Shown in pieces: positions 25,271 to 33,500 of a stretch of DNA of 64,000 nucleotides (the first letter of the stretch is position 1; every line of letters starts with the position of its first letter). The notes under the pieces are model-generated. The model was not told the DNA's origin. It searched no databases and saw only the letters and a list, made by a program, of their open reading frames with translations. Origin of the DNA: Sulfurovum sp. UBA4779 (GTDB lineage Bacteria > Campylobacterota > Campylobacteria > Campylobacterales > Sulfurovaceae). A program made the position numbers and the translations under genes. The stretch covers positions 10,588 through 74,587 of the forward strand of contig DHHF01000014.1 in the NCBI GenBank assembly GCA_002403155.1, in the 5' to 3' direction.

Positions 25271-26329
25271 ATGGCCGATTTTAATATCAAAAAACTGCTT
25301 CAAAGTGTTACCGCGCATGGCGCTTCAGACCTTCATCTCGTGAGCCGTACCGAGCCTCAAATTCGATTGGACGGGGCGCTAAAACCTGTTAATCTTCCCA
25401 AGCTCACCGGAGAAGATATCGAAGAAATGTGCTACTCTTTGATCACAGAAAGGCAGAAACAACATTTTGAAGAGTATAATGAGCTTGATTTTGCGCTTTT
25501 GCTGCCCAATATCGGCCGTTTTAGAGCAAATTATTACAGAGTACTGGGCGATATGGCCGCGGCTTTCAGAACGATCCCTATCAATGTTCCTTCTCTTGAT
25601 GATATCGGTGCGCCGCTAGTGTATAAAAGCTTGCTCAAAAGAGAAAAAGGGCTTATCCTTGTGACGGGCCCTACGGGTTCCGGAAAATCAACAACGCTTG
25701 CAGCGATGCTCAATGAAATCAATCTCTACCAATCAAAACATATCATCACCATCGAAGATCCCGTAGAATTTATCCATGAAAACAAAAAAGCAGTCTTTTC
25801 CCATAGAAACATAGGCGAAGATACGAAAAATTTTGCGACTGCACTCAAATATGCCATGCGTCAAGATCCGGACATCATCCTCATCGGCGAAATGAGGGAC
25901 AAAGAAACCATAGAAGCGGCACTGACTGCTGCAGAAACGGGGCATCTTGTGTTTGGTACCCTGCATACTTCTTCGGCACCCAACACCATCAACCGTATCA
26001 TCGATGTTTTTAACGGCGAAGAACAGCCTCAAGTAAGAGCAATGCTCTCTTCTTCCCTGGTTGCCGTTATCGCACAGGCGCTTTTGCCAAAACTCGGCGG
26101 CGGCCGTGTTGCGGCATCTGAGATTCTTATTACCAATCATGCTATTTCAAACCTTATCCGAGAAGACAAAGTCCATCAAATCTACTCACAAATGCAATTA
26201 GGACAAGTCGAAACAGGCATGCAAACACAAACCCAAGCGCTTTTAAAATATCTGAAAGAAGGAAAAATAAGCCGCGATATCGCCCTTCAGTATGCAAACA
26301 AACCTGATGAAGTTTCCAAATTAATATAA
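25271..26329 (+). CDS. pilT: PilT-family twitching ATPase
   Basis: The 352-residue hexameric ATPase shows Walker A GPTGSGKS at 133-140, the Asp box 'ITIEDPVEF', Walker B 'DIILIGEMRD', the His box 'GHLVFGTLHTSSA' and the PilT-type C-terminal 'AISNLIREDKVHQIYSQMQ'. PilT retracts type IV pili at the inner membrane. No pilin, PilB or PilQ gene is nearby, so the pilus would have to be encoded elsewhere. The ribosome site AAAGGAG precedes the ATG. The 215-bp gap before it (25056-25270) shows no ORF. Confidence 0.92.
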   Translation: MADFNIKKLLQSVTAHGASDLHLVSRTEPQIRLDGALKPVNLPKLTGEDIEEMCYSLITERQKQHFEEYNELDFALLLPNIGRFRANYYRVLGDMAAAFRTIPINVPSLDDIGAPLVYKSLLKREKGLILVTGPTGSGKSTTLAAMLNEINLYQSKHIITIEDPVEFIHENKKAVFSHRNIGEDTKNFATALKYAMRQDPDIILIGEMRDKETIEAALTAAETGHLVFGTLHTSSAPNTINRIIDVFNGEEQPQVRAMLSSSLVAVIAQALLPKLGGGRVAASEILITNHAISNLIREDKVHQIYSQMQLGQVETGMQTQTQALLKYLKEGKISRDIALQYANKPDEVSKLI

Positions 26330-26387
26330 ACTTACTAAAGTGTTTTTGGATACAATGTCAAAAAACGAGTCAACAATAGGAAATTAG

Positions 26388-27038
26388 ATGGATTTTGCGG
26401 TTACGGATTTTAATTATTTTGATGTCACAATCGGCGCTATTGTTCTCATTCTTGGTATCAAAGGGCTTATCAACGGATTTATTAAAGAAGTATTTGGCCT
26501 TGTGGGGCTTGTAGCCGGTGTCTATTTCGCTTCCCGATTTTCTGAAACTGCCGCTACATTGATCGACACCAACTTTTTACATCTGGAAAATACCTCTTTG
26601 CTCAAACTGATCGGATTTCTTGCCGTTTTAACCATTATTTGGGTCGGAGCCACACTGCTCGGTTCTATTTTTTCCAGATTAAGCGATGCAAGCGGGCTTG
26701 GATTTCTCAACAGGCTGTTTGGCTTTATTGCCGGAGGGGGAAAATATTTTATAATTTTCGCCCTCATCGTCACGGCATTATCAAATGTTGCTTTGATCAA
26801 AGATAATCTTGAAAAATATGTCAAAGAAAGCGTACTCTATCCCTATCTCAAAGCAACCGGTTCTTACCTTATCAATCTTAATACTTCTGCTCTAGGCTTG
26901 GATTCGTCAAAAATCGCCGAAACCGCAAAAGAGATTGTCGATGCAAAAGATGCGAATCTATCCGATGGCATACCATCAGAAAACAATACAACAGTTCAAA
27001 ACCAAACCGAAATCAACAGCACGATGCCTTCAAATTAA
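26388..27038 (+). CDS. cvpA: CvpA-family membrane protein
   Basis: The 216-residue protein has four predicted membrane segments in the first ~165 residues and the family opening 'NYFDVTIGAIVLILGIKGLINGFIKE'. CvpA proteins were linked to colicin V export and to envelope stability. The C-terminal ~45 residues are hydrophilic and Asn/Thr/Asp-rich. It lies 58 bp after pilT and 11 bp before fur. Confidence 0.85.
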   Translation: MDFAVTDFNYFDVTIGAIVLILGIKGLINGFIKEVFGLVGLVAGVYFASRFSETAATLIDTNFLHLENTSLLKLIGFLAVLTIIWVGATLLGSIFSRLSDASGLGFLNRLFGFIAGGGKYFIIFALIVTALSNVALIKDNLEKYVKESVLYPYLKATGSYLINLNTSALGLDSSKIAETAKEIVDAKDANLSDGIPSENNTTVQNQTEINSTMPSN

Positions 27039-27049
27039 AGAGTCTATTG

Positions 27050-27520
27050 ATGATTGCTTATTCTCATCTTTTAAAAAAATTTAAAACGCTTCTTAAAGAG
27101 AATGCGCTTAAGTTTACAAAACAAAGAGAGCTTATTCTGAAATTTCTATATGAAAATAGCAGCCATTATACCCCGGAAGAAATTTATATACTGCTCAAAA
27201 AAGCATATCCGGATATAACGATCGGCATTGCTACAGTCTATCGTACCTTGACCTTGCTTGAAGAGTCAGGTATCGTTAGTTCTATCTCTTTTGGCGTACA
27301 AGGCAAAAAATATGAGATCGGACTTAAAAAGCATCATGATCATCTTATCTGTACTTCCTGCGGGAAAATTATAGAATTTTTTGATGAAACCATCGAGAAC
27401 CAACAAGAAAAAATTGCTAAAAAATTTAATTTCAAGATGACAGACCATACAATGAAAATTATCGGTATCTGCGAAGCCTGCCAAAAAAACAAACACCAAC
27501 AAACAGAGGAGAAATTTTGA
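27050..27520 (+). CDS. fur: Fur-family transcriptional regulator
   Basis: The 156-residue protein has a winged-helix domain ('FTKQRELILKFLYENSSHYTPEEIY' and 'GIATVYRTLTLLEESGIV') and a metal-binding C-terminal domain with 'KKHHDHLICTSCGKIIEF' and 'ICEAC', the His cluster and the two Cys-X-X-Cys pairs of a structural zinc site. The position before lysS and glyA matches Campylobacter fur (Cj0400, from memory) rather than perR. I prefer ATG 27050; a TTG codon directly upstream (27047) is also in frame. Its last bases overlap the lysS start. Confidence 0.88.
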   Translation: MIAYSHLLKKFKTLLKENALKFTKQRELILKFLYENSSHYTPEEIYILLKKAYPDITIGIATVYRTLTLLEESGIVSSISFGVQGKKYEIGLKKHHDHLICTSCGKIIEFFDETIENQQEKIAKKFNFKMTDHTMKIIGICEACQKNKHQQTEEKF

Positions 27521-29052
27521 TATTTGAAAATCAATACATCCAAGAACGCATTAAAAAAACAGAGATATTAAGAGAAGAAGGGATCAATCCCTACCCCAAT
27601 CAAATCAAAAAAGGAACGCCTTCCAAACAATTCATTAGCGAATGTGCCTATATCAAAGAGATGGATGCTGACGAAAAAAAAGATATGTCAAAATCCTATA
27701 CGCTTACAGGAAGGGTTAAATTTATCCGTATTATGGGAAAAGCCGCATTTGCCAAACTTGAAGATGCTGACGGATTGGTGCAAATTTATTATAATCGCGA
27801 TGACCTTCCTGAAGGATATTACAATAAAGTCAAAAAACTTATCGAAGTCGGGGATATCGTGCTTGCCGAAGGCTATCCTTTTGTGACACAAACAGGAGAA
27901 TTGACGCTGCATTGCAAACGTTTCGAGATTGTCAGCAAAGCCATCTCCCCGTTACCGGAGAAATTTCACGGATTGCAAGACCATGAATTGCGTTATCGCC
28001 AAAGATATCTTGACATGATCATGAATCCGGAAGTGAAAGATAATTTTATCATGAGAAGCAAAATCGTTTCTCTTGTACGAAGATTTTTTGAAGAAAGATC
28101 TTTTCTTGAAGTAGAAACACCCATGATGCATCCTATTCCCGGCGGTGCAAATGCCAAGCCCTTTATCACCCACCATAATGCGCTCGGCATAGACAGATAT
28201 CTGCGTGTAGCACCCGAACTCTACCTTAAGCGTCTTATTGTCGGAGGGATGGAAGCGGTTTTTGAAATCAACAGAAACTTTAGAAATGAGGGTATGGACC
28301 ATACGCACAACCCTGAATTTACAATGATAGAGTTTTACTGGGCCTACCATACCTATACGGATTTGATGGAAATTACCGAAGCATTGTTTGAGTATCTCTT
28401 TGAACATCTCGGATTGCCAAAAACACTTCCTTATGGTGATTTACAAATTGATTTTACAAACCCTTTTGCAAAAGTATCCTATATTGATGCTCTTACCCGG
28501 ATAGGGGGAATTCCGCATGAGATCACTACCGATAAACAAAAAGCGATACGCTATTTGGCAGAACATCACATCAGCGTAGATGCTGCATTGACATTGGGGC
28601 AGATTCAAGCCGAACTTTTTGACGAATTTGTAGAGCCCAAACTCATTAATCCTACCTTTATCACCGATTTTCCTATCGATATCTCTCCGCTGGCAAGGAG
28701 AAGTGATAAAAATCCTGAGATTGCCGAACGCTTCGAACTCTTTATCGCAGGAAAAGAGATTGCGAACGGATTTAGCGAGCTAAACGACCCGCTGGACCAA
28801 TACGAACGATTTAAAGCACAGGTAGCCGCAAAAGACGCCACCGGCGATGATGAAGCGATGCATATGGACACGGACTATGTCAAGGCGCTGAGTTACGGCA
28901 TGGCCCCGACAGCAGGCGAAGGCATAGGCATAGACAGGCTTGTGATGATGCTGACCAATCAGCACTCTATCAGGGACGTACTCCTCTTCCCTGCAATGAA
29001 GCCCGAAGTGCCAAGACACGAAATTGCAAACCCGGACCAAAAAACAGAATAA
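27517..29052 (+). CDS. lysS: Lysyl-tRNA synthetase, class II
   Basis: The 511-residue enzyme charges tRNA(Lys). It has an OB-fold anticodon domain (about 45-150), motif 1 near 'EVETPMMHPIPGGANAKPF', motif 2 'FRNEGMDHTHNPEFTMIEFYWAY', and motif 3 'GIGIDRLVMMLTN'. The start is TTG at 27517, overlapping the fur stop (TTGA) behind a strong AGAGGAGAAA, so translation is coupled to fur. The window then departs from the usual fur-lysS-glyA order, with two extra genes before glyA. Confidence 0.95.
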   Translation: MIFENQYIQERIKKTEILREEGINPYPNQIKKGTPSKQFISECAYIKEMDADEKKDMSKSYTLTGRVKFIRIMGKAAFAKLEDADGLVQIYYNRDDLPEGYYNKVKKLIEVGDIVLAEGYPFVTQTGELTLHCKRFEIVSKAISPLPEKFHGLQDHELRYRQRYLDMIMNPEVKDNFIMRSKIVSLVRRFFEERSFLEVETPMMHPIPGGANAKPFITHHNALGIDRYLRVAPELYLKRLIVGGMEAVFEINRNFRNEGMDHTHNPEFTMIEFYWAYHTYTDLMEITEALFEYLFEHLGLPKTLPYGDLQIDFTNPFAKVSYIDALTRIGGIPHEITTDKQKAIRYLAEHHISVDAALTLGQIQAELFDEFVEPKLINPTFITDFPIDISPLARRSDKNPEIAERFELFIAGKEIANGFSELNDPLDQYERFKAQVAAKDATGDDEAMHMDTDYVKALSYGMAPTAGEGIGIDRLVMMLTNQHSIRDVLLFPAMKPEVPRHEIANPDQKTE

Positions 29053-29065
29053 TCTCTAAAGAGAA

Positions 29066-29150
29066 ATTGCATAGGCTTCATGGCAATCCATCTCTCGTTC
29101 CATAACGGGAGATATGGAATGAGAAAACTACAGCCTATACGTAGTTTTCT
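29066..29150 (+). ncRNA. Three-hairpin structured element after lysS, possible kissing loop
   Basis: The gap 29053-29382 (330 bp) has no gene. Its first part can form three hairpins. H1 pairs ATTGC (29066-29070) with GCAAT (29083-29087). H2 pairs 29091-29099 with 29104-29112, with one G-T pair. H3 pairs AGAAAACTAC (29122-29131) with GTAGTTTTCT (29141-29150). The H1 loop holds ATAGGCT (29071-29077), exactly complementary to AGCCTAT (29132-29138) in the H3 loop, so a 7-bp kissing interaction is possible. H3 may also act as the lysS terminator. No known RNA family is recognised; strand is assumed from the adjacent genes. Confidence 0.45.
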
Positions 29151-29278
29151 TGACATGCGTACTCTCCTCTCTTATGCGCAAATATAGCGGAAATTGCGGT
29201 TGTTGCCTGACCCCTCTGTCTTCTATCTCAAAATATTGAAAATTCTTATATTTATATTAAATGAAAGTTTTTCTGAAG

Positions 29279-29284
29279 TATAAT
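29279..29284 (+). promoter_or_regulatory. -10 box for the Ig-like/hydrolase module
   Basis: TATAAT at 29279-29284 would place the transcript start near 29291, leaving a leader of about 90 bases. This favours ATG 29383 over the in-frame GTG at 29296. The remaining stretch 29151-29278 shows nothing I can identify. Confidence 0.5.
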
Positions 29285-29382
29285 GGACTCCTATCGTGTG
29301 TTTTGGGGAAGGCACACAGTTTCTTAATTGTTGCTGTAGCCACAAATTCATACATAAATTTCTTATCTTTTGGGAGCTTTTT

Positions 29383-30525
29383 ATGAGACGTATTCTTATT
29401 GTTATGATTATGGTATTTTCGCTGCCGCTGGTACTGATGTCAAGCCAGGATAATCTTTCCAAATCCAAGGGAACCGATCAGAATGTGATCGTTCAGCTTG
29501 TCCCGTTTCCTGCGCAAGAGGATGTCTCCCGCACTGCGAAGATAGAAGCAACTTTTGCTGTACCGCTGGATATCTCTGCCATACAGGAACACAATATCAA
29601 GCTGACCTGCCTCTCTTCAAAAACCCATGAGCATATGGCAGGAACTATCACCAGCCAAACAGAGAAAAAACTGATATTCACTCCCAAAGCATCTTTAAAA
29701 CCGGGGTTGTACGAAGTGGAGATCAAAAGCCTTAAAGCAGAGAAAGCCTATAAGGATACAAATATCAACGAGATCAAGTATCGGTTCGTGGTTATCAAAG
29801 AGCTGCTGCAAAGCATAACTATCCGACCTGACACAGTTGAGTTAAAAGAAAGTGAAAGTCTACCGCTTGAAGCCATAGGCCATTATGATACCGGGGTTGA
29901 GAAAAACATCACTGCACAGGTGCAGTGGAGTACAACAGATAGTCAGATAGTAACTGTAGATGCCAATGCAACACTTCGGGCAATCAAAGAAGGAGCGACA
30001 ACTATCACAGCAAAACTGGGAAATGTCGAGTCAAGTACTGAAGTAATTGTCTATTGGGAAGTGAACGGCCACAGGCTGCCGCCTGAACCCGACAAAGCGC
30101 TCAATGACTCTACGCTGCTTGGGATAGACAGCAACAACAACGGGGTGAGGGATGATGTGGAGAGAAAAATCTACGAAAAGTATCCTAAAAAGCTGCATAG
30201 GGCATTGTTGATGGATGGGGCAGGTGTTTATCAGCAGATTATGATAAGACCTACTGAAGAAGCTAGAGAAACACAAAAGAGCATTTCAAGAATTATTCAT
30301 TGTAAAGTTTATTTGAGAAGAATAGATATAGAAATTAAATCTTATGATTTTAATTTTATGGATTTTTTAGAAGACTATACTTTTAATACCAAAGAAAGAG
30401 CACGTAAATATCTTGATTATAATTTAGCCCTTTCTGGTGGAAACTATGCAAGTAAGCCAAGTGACTGGAATAGAAACGAATGTAGCGAAGAAACTATTCA
30501 TGTACTTGAGGAGATGGGGCTATGA
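29383..30525 (+). CDS. Secreted Ig-like protein, hypothetical
   Basis: The chosen start, ATG 29383 behind GGGAG, gives a 380-residue protein with a signal peptide (MRRILIVMIMVFSLPLVLMS). An SbsA-like Ig domain follows (about 30-145, with 'KLIFTPKASLKPGLYEVEI'). A Big_2-type Ig domain comes next (about 150-230), with 'WSTTDSQIVTVDANATLRAI' and 'GATTITAKLG'. Then comes a calcium-site-like loop DSNNNGVRDDVE, and an uncharacterised, more AT-rich C-terminal ~120 residues. Its function is unknown; the domains suggest a cell-surface or periplasmic binding protein. It overlaps the next gene by 4 bp (ATGA), so the two are translationally coupled and probably work together. Confidence 0.7.
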   Translation: MRRILIVMIMVFSLPLVLMSSQDNLSKSKGTDQNVIVQLVPFPAQEDVSRTAKIEATFAVPLDISAIQEHNIKLTCLSSKTHEHMAGTITSQTEKKLIFTPKASLKPGLYEVEIKSLKAEKAYKDTNINEIKYRFVVIKELLQSITIRPDTVELKESESLPLEAIGHYDTGVEKNITAQVQWSTTDSQIVTVDANATLRAIKEGATTITAKLGNVESSTEVIVYWEVNGHRLPPEPDKALNDSTLLGIDSNNNGVRDDVERKIYEKYPKKLHRALLMDGAGVYQQIMIRPTEEARETQKSISRIIHCKVYLRRIDIEIKSYDFNFMDFLEDYTFNTKERARKYLDYNLALSGGNYASKPSDWNRNECSEETIHVLEEMGL

Positions 30526-33500
30526 AACGGTTCATAGTCTTATTTTTACTTGTCTATTCAACACTTCATGCCGAGATAGATGAATATAAGGTCGATCTCT
30601 ATTTTGCCAACGGCATTATGATGCAGGATACAGAGTCTCAGGCACAAGTTAAATGGGAAGAGCAGGTTGATGACCTTCTCCAAAAATATCTACATCTTCA
30701 TCACTATGTAGGCAAAGCAGACGTCGCCTACAATATCTCAGAAGGTATGGCTGCTGATATGTGGGAAGCCTTTTTGCAAAAAGTTGATTTGGAACCGACA
30801 TGGGGTGTCGGGTGGAGTGCGTTTAAAAAGAGTATTTCATATCTTCGCTATGGAAAAGTGGCTGAGTTGATAGTACAAGCAAATGAACTTGCATCCGCTA
30901 AAGTACATGACGAAACCTTGCATGAGCAAATAACCAAATATGAAGAGAGTATAAAAGCCGGATATGGAGTGGTGGTTGTGGCACATTCTCAAGGAAACCT
31001 TTTTACGCATCAGGCTTACAATAGTTTGAATGGCTGGATGCAAACATATTTTCACACCATAGCTGTTGCAACACCAGATTCCAGTATTGTAAATGATGGA
31101 CATGGTGTAACTTTTTATAATGATATGATTACTCTTATTGGAATGAATAATAATATTCCGAATCCAAATAAACATGACTATATTGATGTAACAAGAAATG
31201 CCTTGGGAGAGATCATAAGTCAGGAGTTATTAACAGATCAACTCTCGACTCAATATCATGGATTTGAATATTACTTAGGATATCCTGTCTATGAAGAGGC
31301 ATTAAGTGAGGGATCAACAACTATTACAAATAGAGAATTGAGGCAAACCGATAATGCAAAAGCACTTATTTTAGGTTGGGTATATGATGAGATTATGGAT
31401 CATGTCAACATCAACAGACGACCGTCACAATGGAAACCAAAAAACATAGGCTGTATTTGTAAAGATAAATATGCAAAAATGACCCATAAATTCGCTCCAG
31501 ATGACATGAATCAATATCTTTCTGGTTATAAAGTGAAAGATTTTGAGGAAGGCGCTGCAGGTAAAATATATAAAGCCGATGCAGGCGATCATTTAGAGTA
31601 TGTTAGAGCTTTGGATGGCGATAGAAGAGATGATGGCGTTTTTACCATTGAGCCCGTCGAAGAAGACGGTGCGTGTTATGTGCTTAAAGATGATGCATCC
31701 AACGAGATAGGCAAAATAGAAGGACGTACCGAACCGATCCCGCAACCAAAACCCGGAGTCGTGCAAGTCACCCTCACATGGGACAATCCTGCCATAGATT
31801 TCGACCTCGATGTAGGATGGAGCGCCGGTGAACATGATATCCGGGACACCGGATGTCCTATGGAACATTTTTATGTTACAAGCCAATACGATATCTACCC
31901 CGGTACCTACCCCATCTCCGTGACACATAAACAACGTGATGAGAATGAGTCTGCATTGATACCTGAAAAAATGCAAATGATCATCCAGGTGCCGGGCAAA
32001 ACCGAAGTATATGACATAGATATCAATACAACACAAGAACTGGAGGTGGGACATGTGGCAGATATCTTTGTGAAGTATATAAATAATGAGATTATTCCTG
32101 ATATTTCTCCCGATTCGGCACATCTTCCGGTCATCAGCACACCAACATCTGGCGGTTCCGGCGGCGGTTATGTCGGAGGCGGAGGTGGTTCGAGTGGCGG
32201 CTCTAGCGGCAGCACACCATGGGTGCCGATAGATAATCCCTCATGCGATCAAAGCTGTGGATGCATTCCTTGCGAGTACAAAATTATTCCGTATTTGGAA
32301 CAGCTCCTTTATGGGCCTATATCAGGTGCAGATATTGTACTTTATGAAGCAAGAGACTATCAAAATAAGTCCCCTCTTTATGTGGGGAAAACAAGCGGCG
32401 GAGATACGCTGTATACAGCGGGAAACATAGAAATACCAGATAGTATCGTCGAAAGTTTGCAAGATGACATCCTTTATCTTCTGGTCGCAAGGGGCGGACA
32501 TGATATCGATCATGATGATGACTTTGAAATTGACGACATCCCGACACGCAACCAGGGAGAAACCCATCTGATTTTGTCAGGAAAAGATATTAAAGAGATA
32601 GGCTTTAAGATGAATGTGCTGACCGAGATTGCTTATCAAGTGACGAAAGAGATGATCGATGTCAATACTACGCAAGAAGTACAAAATAAACTCAATGAGG
32701 TTGCACAAAGGCTGCTTAAAGACAAGGTTTATGGAGATACGACAGGCGGTATTAACTATAAAGATTTGTCTTTTTGGATGCCGACCATACATAAACCTTT
32801 GCTGATCAAAGAGTATAATAAATATTTTTCTCCTTTGGTAGATAATTTATTTTCCAACAGGGATATCTATCAAGAAGCATATGCAATCGTGTATGACCAC
32901 GTAAATGCGGTTCCAACGCTACAGAGTATCAGATTGGATATCAATGAAGATATCAATAGCAGTATCATTATCGGGAAAGTGCCTGTTTTAAATCATGGAG
33001 CCAGCAAAATCACCTCTTTCATTCTCGAAGGGGATGGAAATGAAAATTTTGCCATAGACGCAAATGGGGAGATAAGTATTTCTAAAAATTCGCATCTTGA
33101 CTATGAAAGCAAAACATATTATCAGCTTTATGTTTCGGCAGTCAACGATGACGGTGTGAGTGAAAAAGTACTTTTATTGATTCAGCTGCATAATGTTGCC
33201 GATGCCCCTGAATATCAAAGTTTTACAGCTTTCACATTTTATGAAAATTCGGCTGTTGGAACTGAAGTCATGCGGCTTTTATACAATGCTGGGAACTCAC
33301 CTTTGCAATCTGTACAGTTAACAGGTAAAGACAGTGCATATTTCAGGGCTGAAATAGAAGGCAATAATATTTCTATCAAAGTGAATCAAACTCTTTTAAG
33401 CTATATCACAAAAAGAGCGTATGAGATACAGTTGCAAGTGGTCAATCTGACAGATACAAGCGATAGTTTGCCTATCATTTTGCAGGTATCAGATAGAAGG

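Noticed and set aside
29053..29160. tRNA gene or attachment site after lysS
   Set aside because: No acceptor/TPsiC arm sequence (GGTTCGAATC type) and no CCA-compatible acceptor stem were found; the hairpins do not form a cloverleaf.
29296..29382. Upstream GTG start for the Ig-like protein
   Set aside because: It precedes a clear signal peptide by 29 residues, lies only a few bases after the predicted transcript start, and ATG 29383 has a good GGGAG ribosome site.
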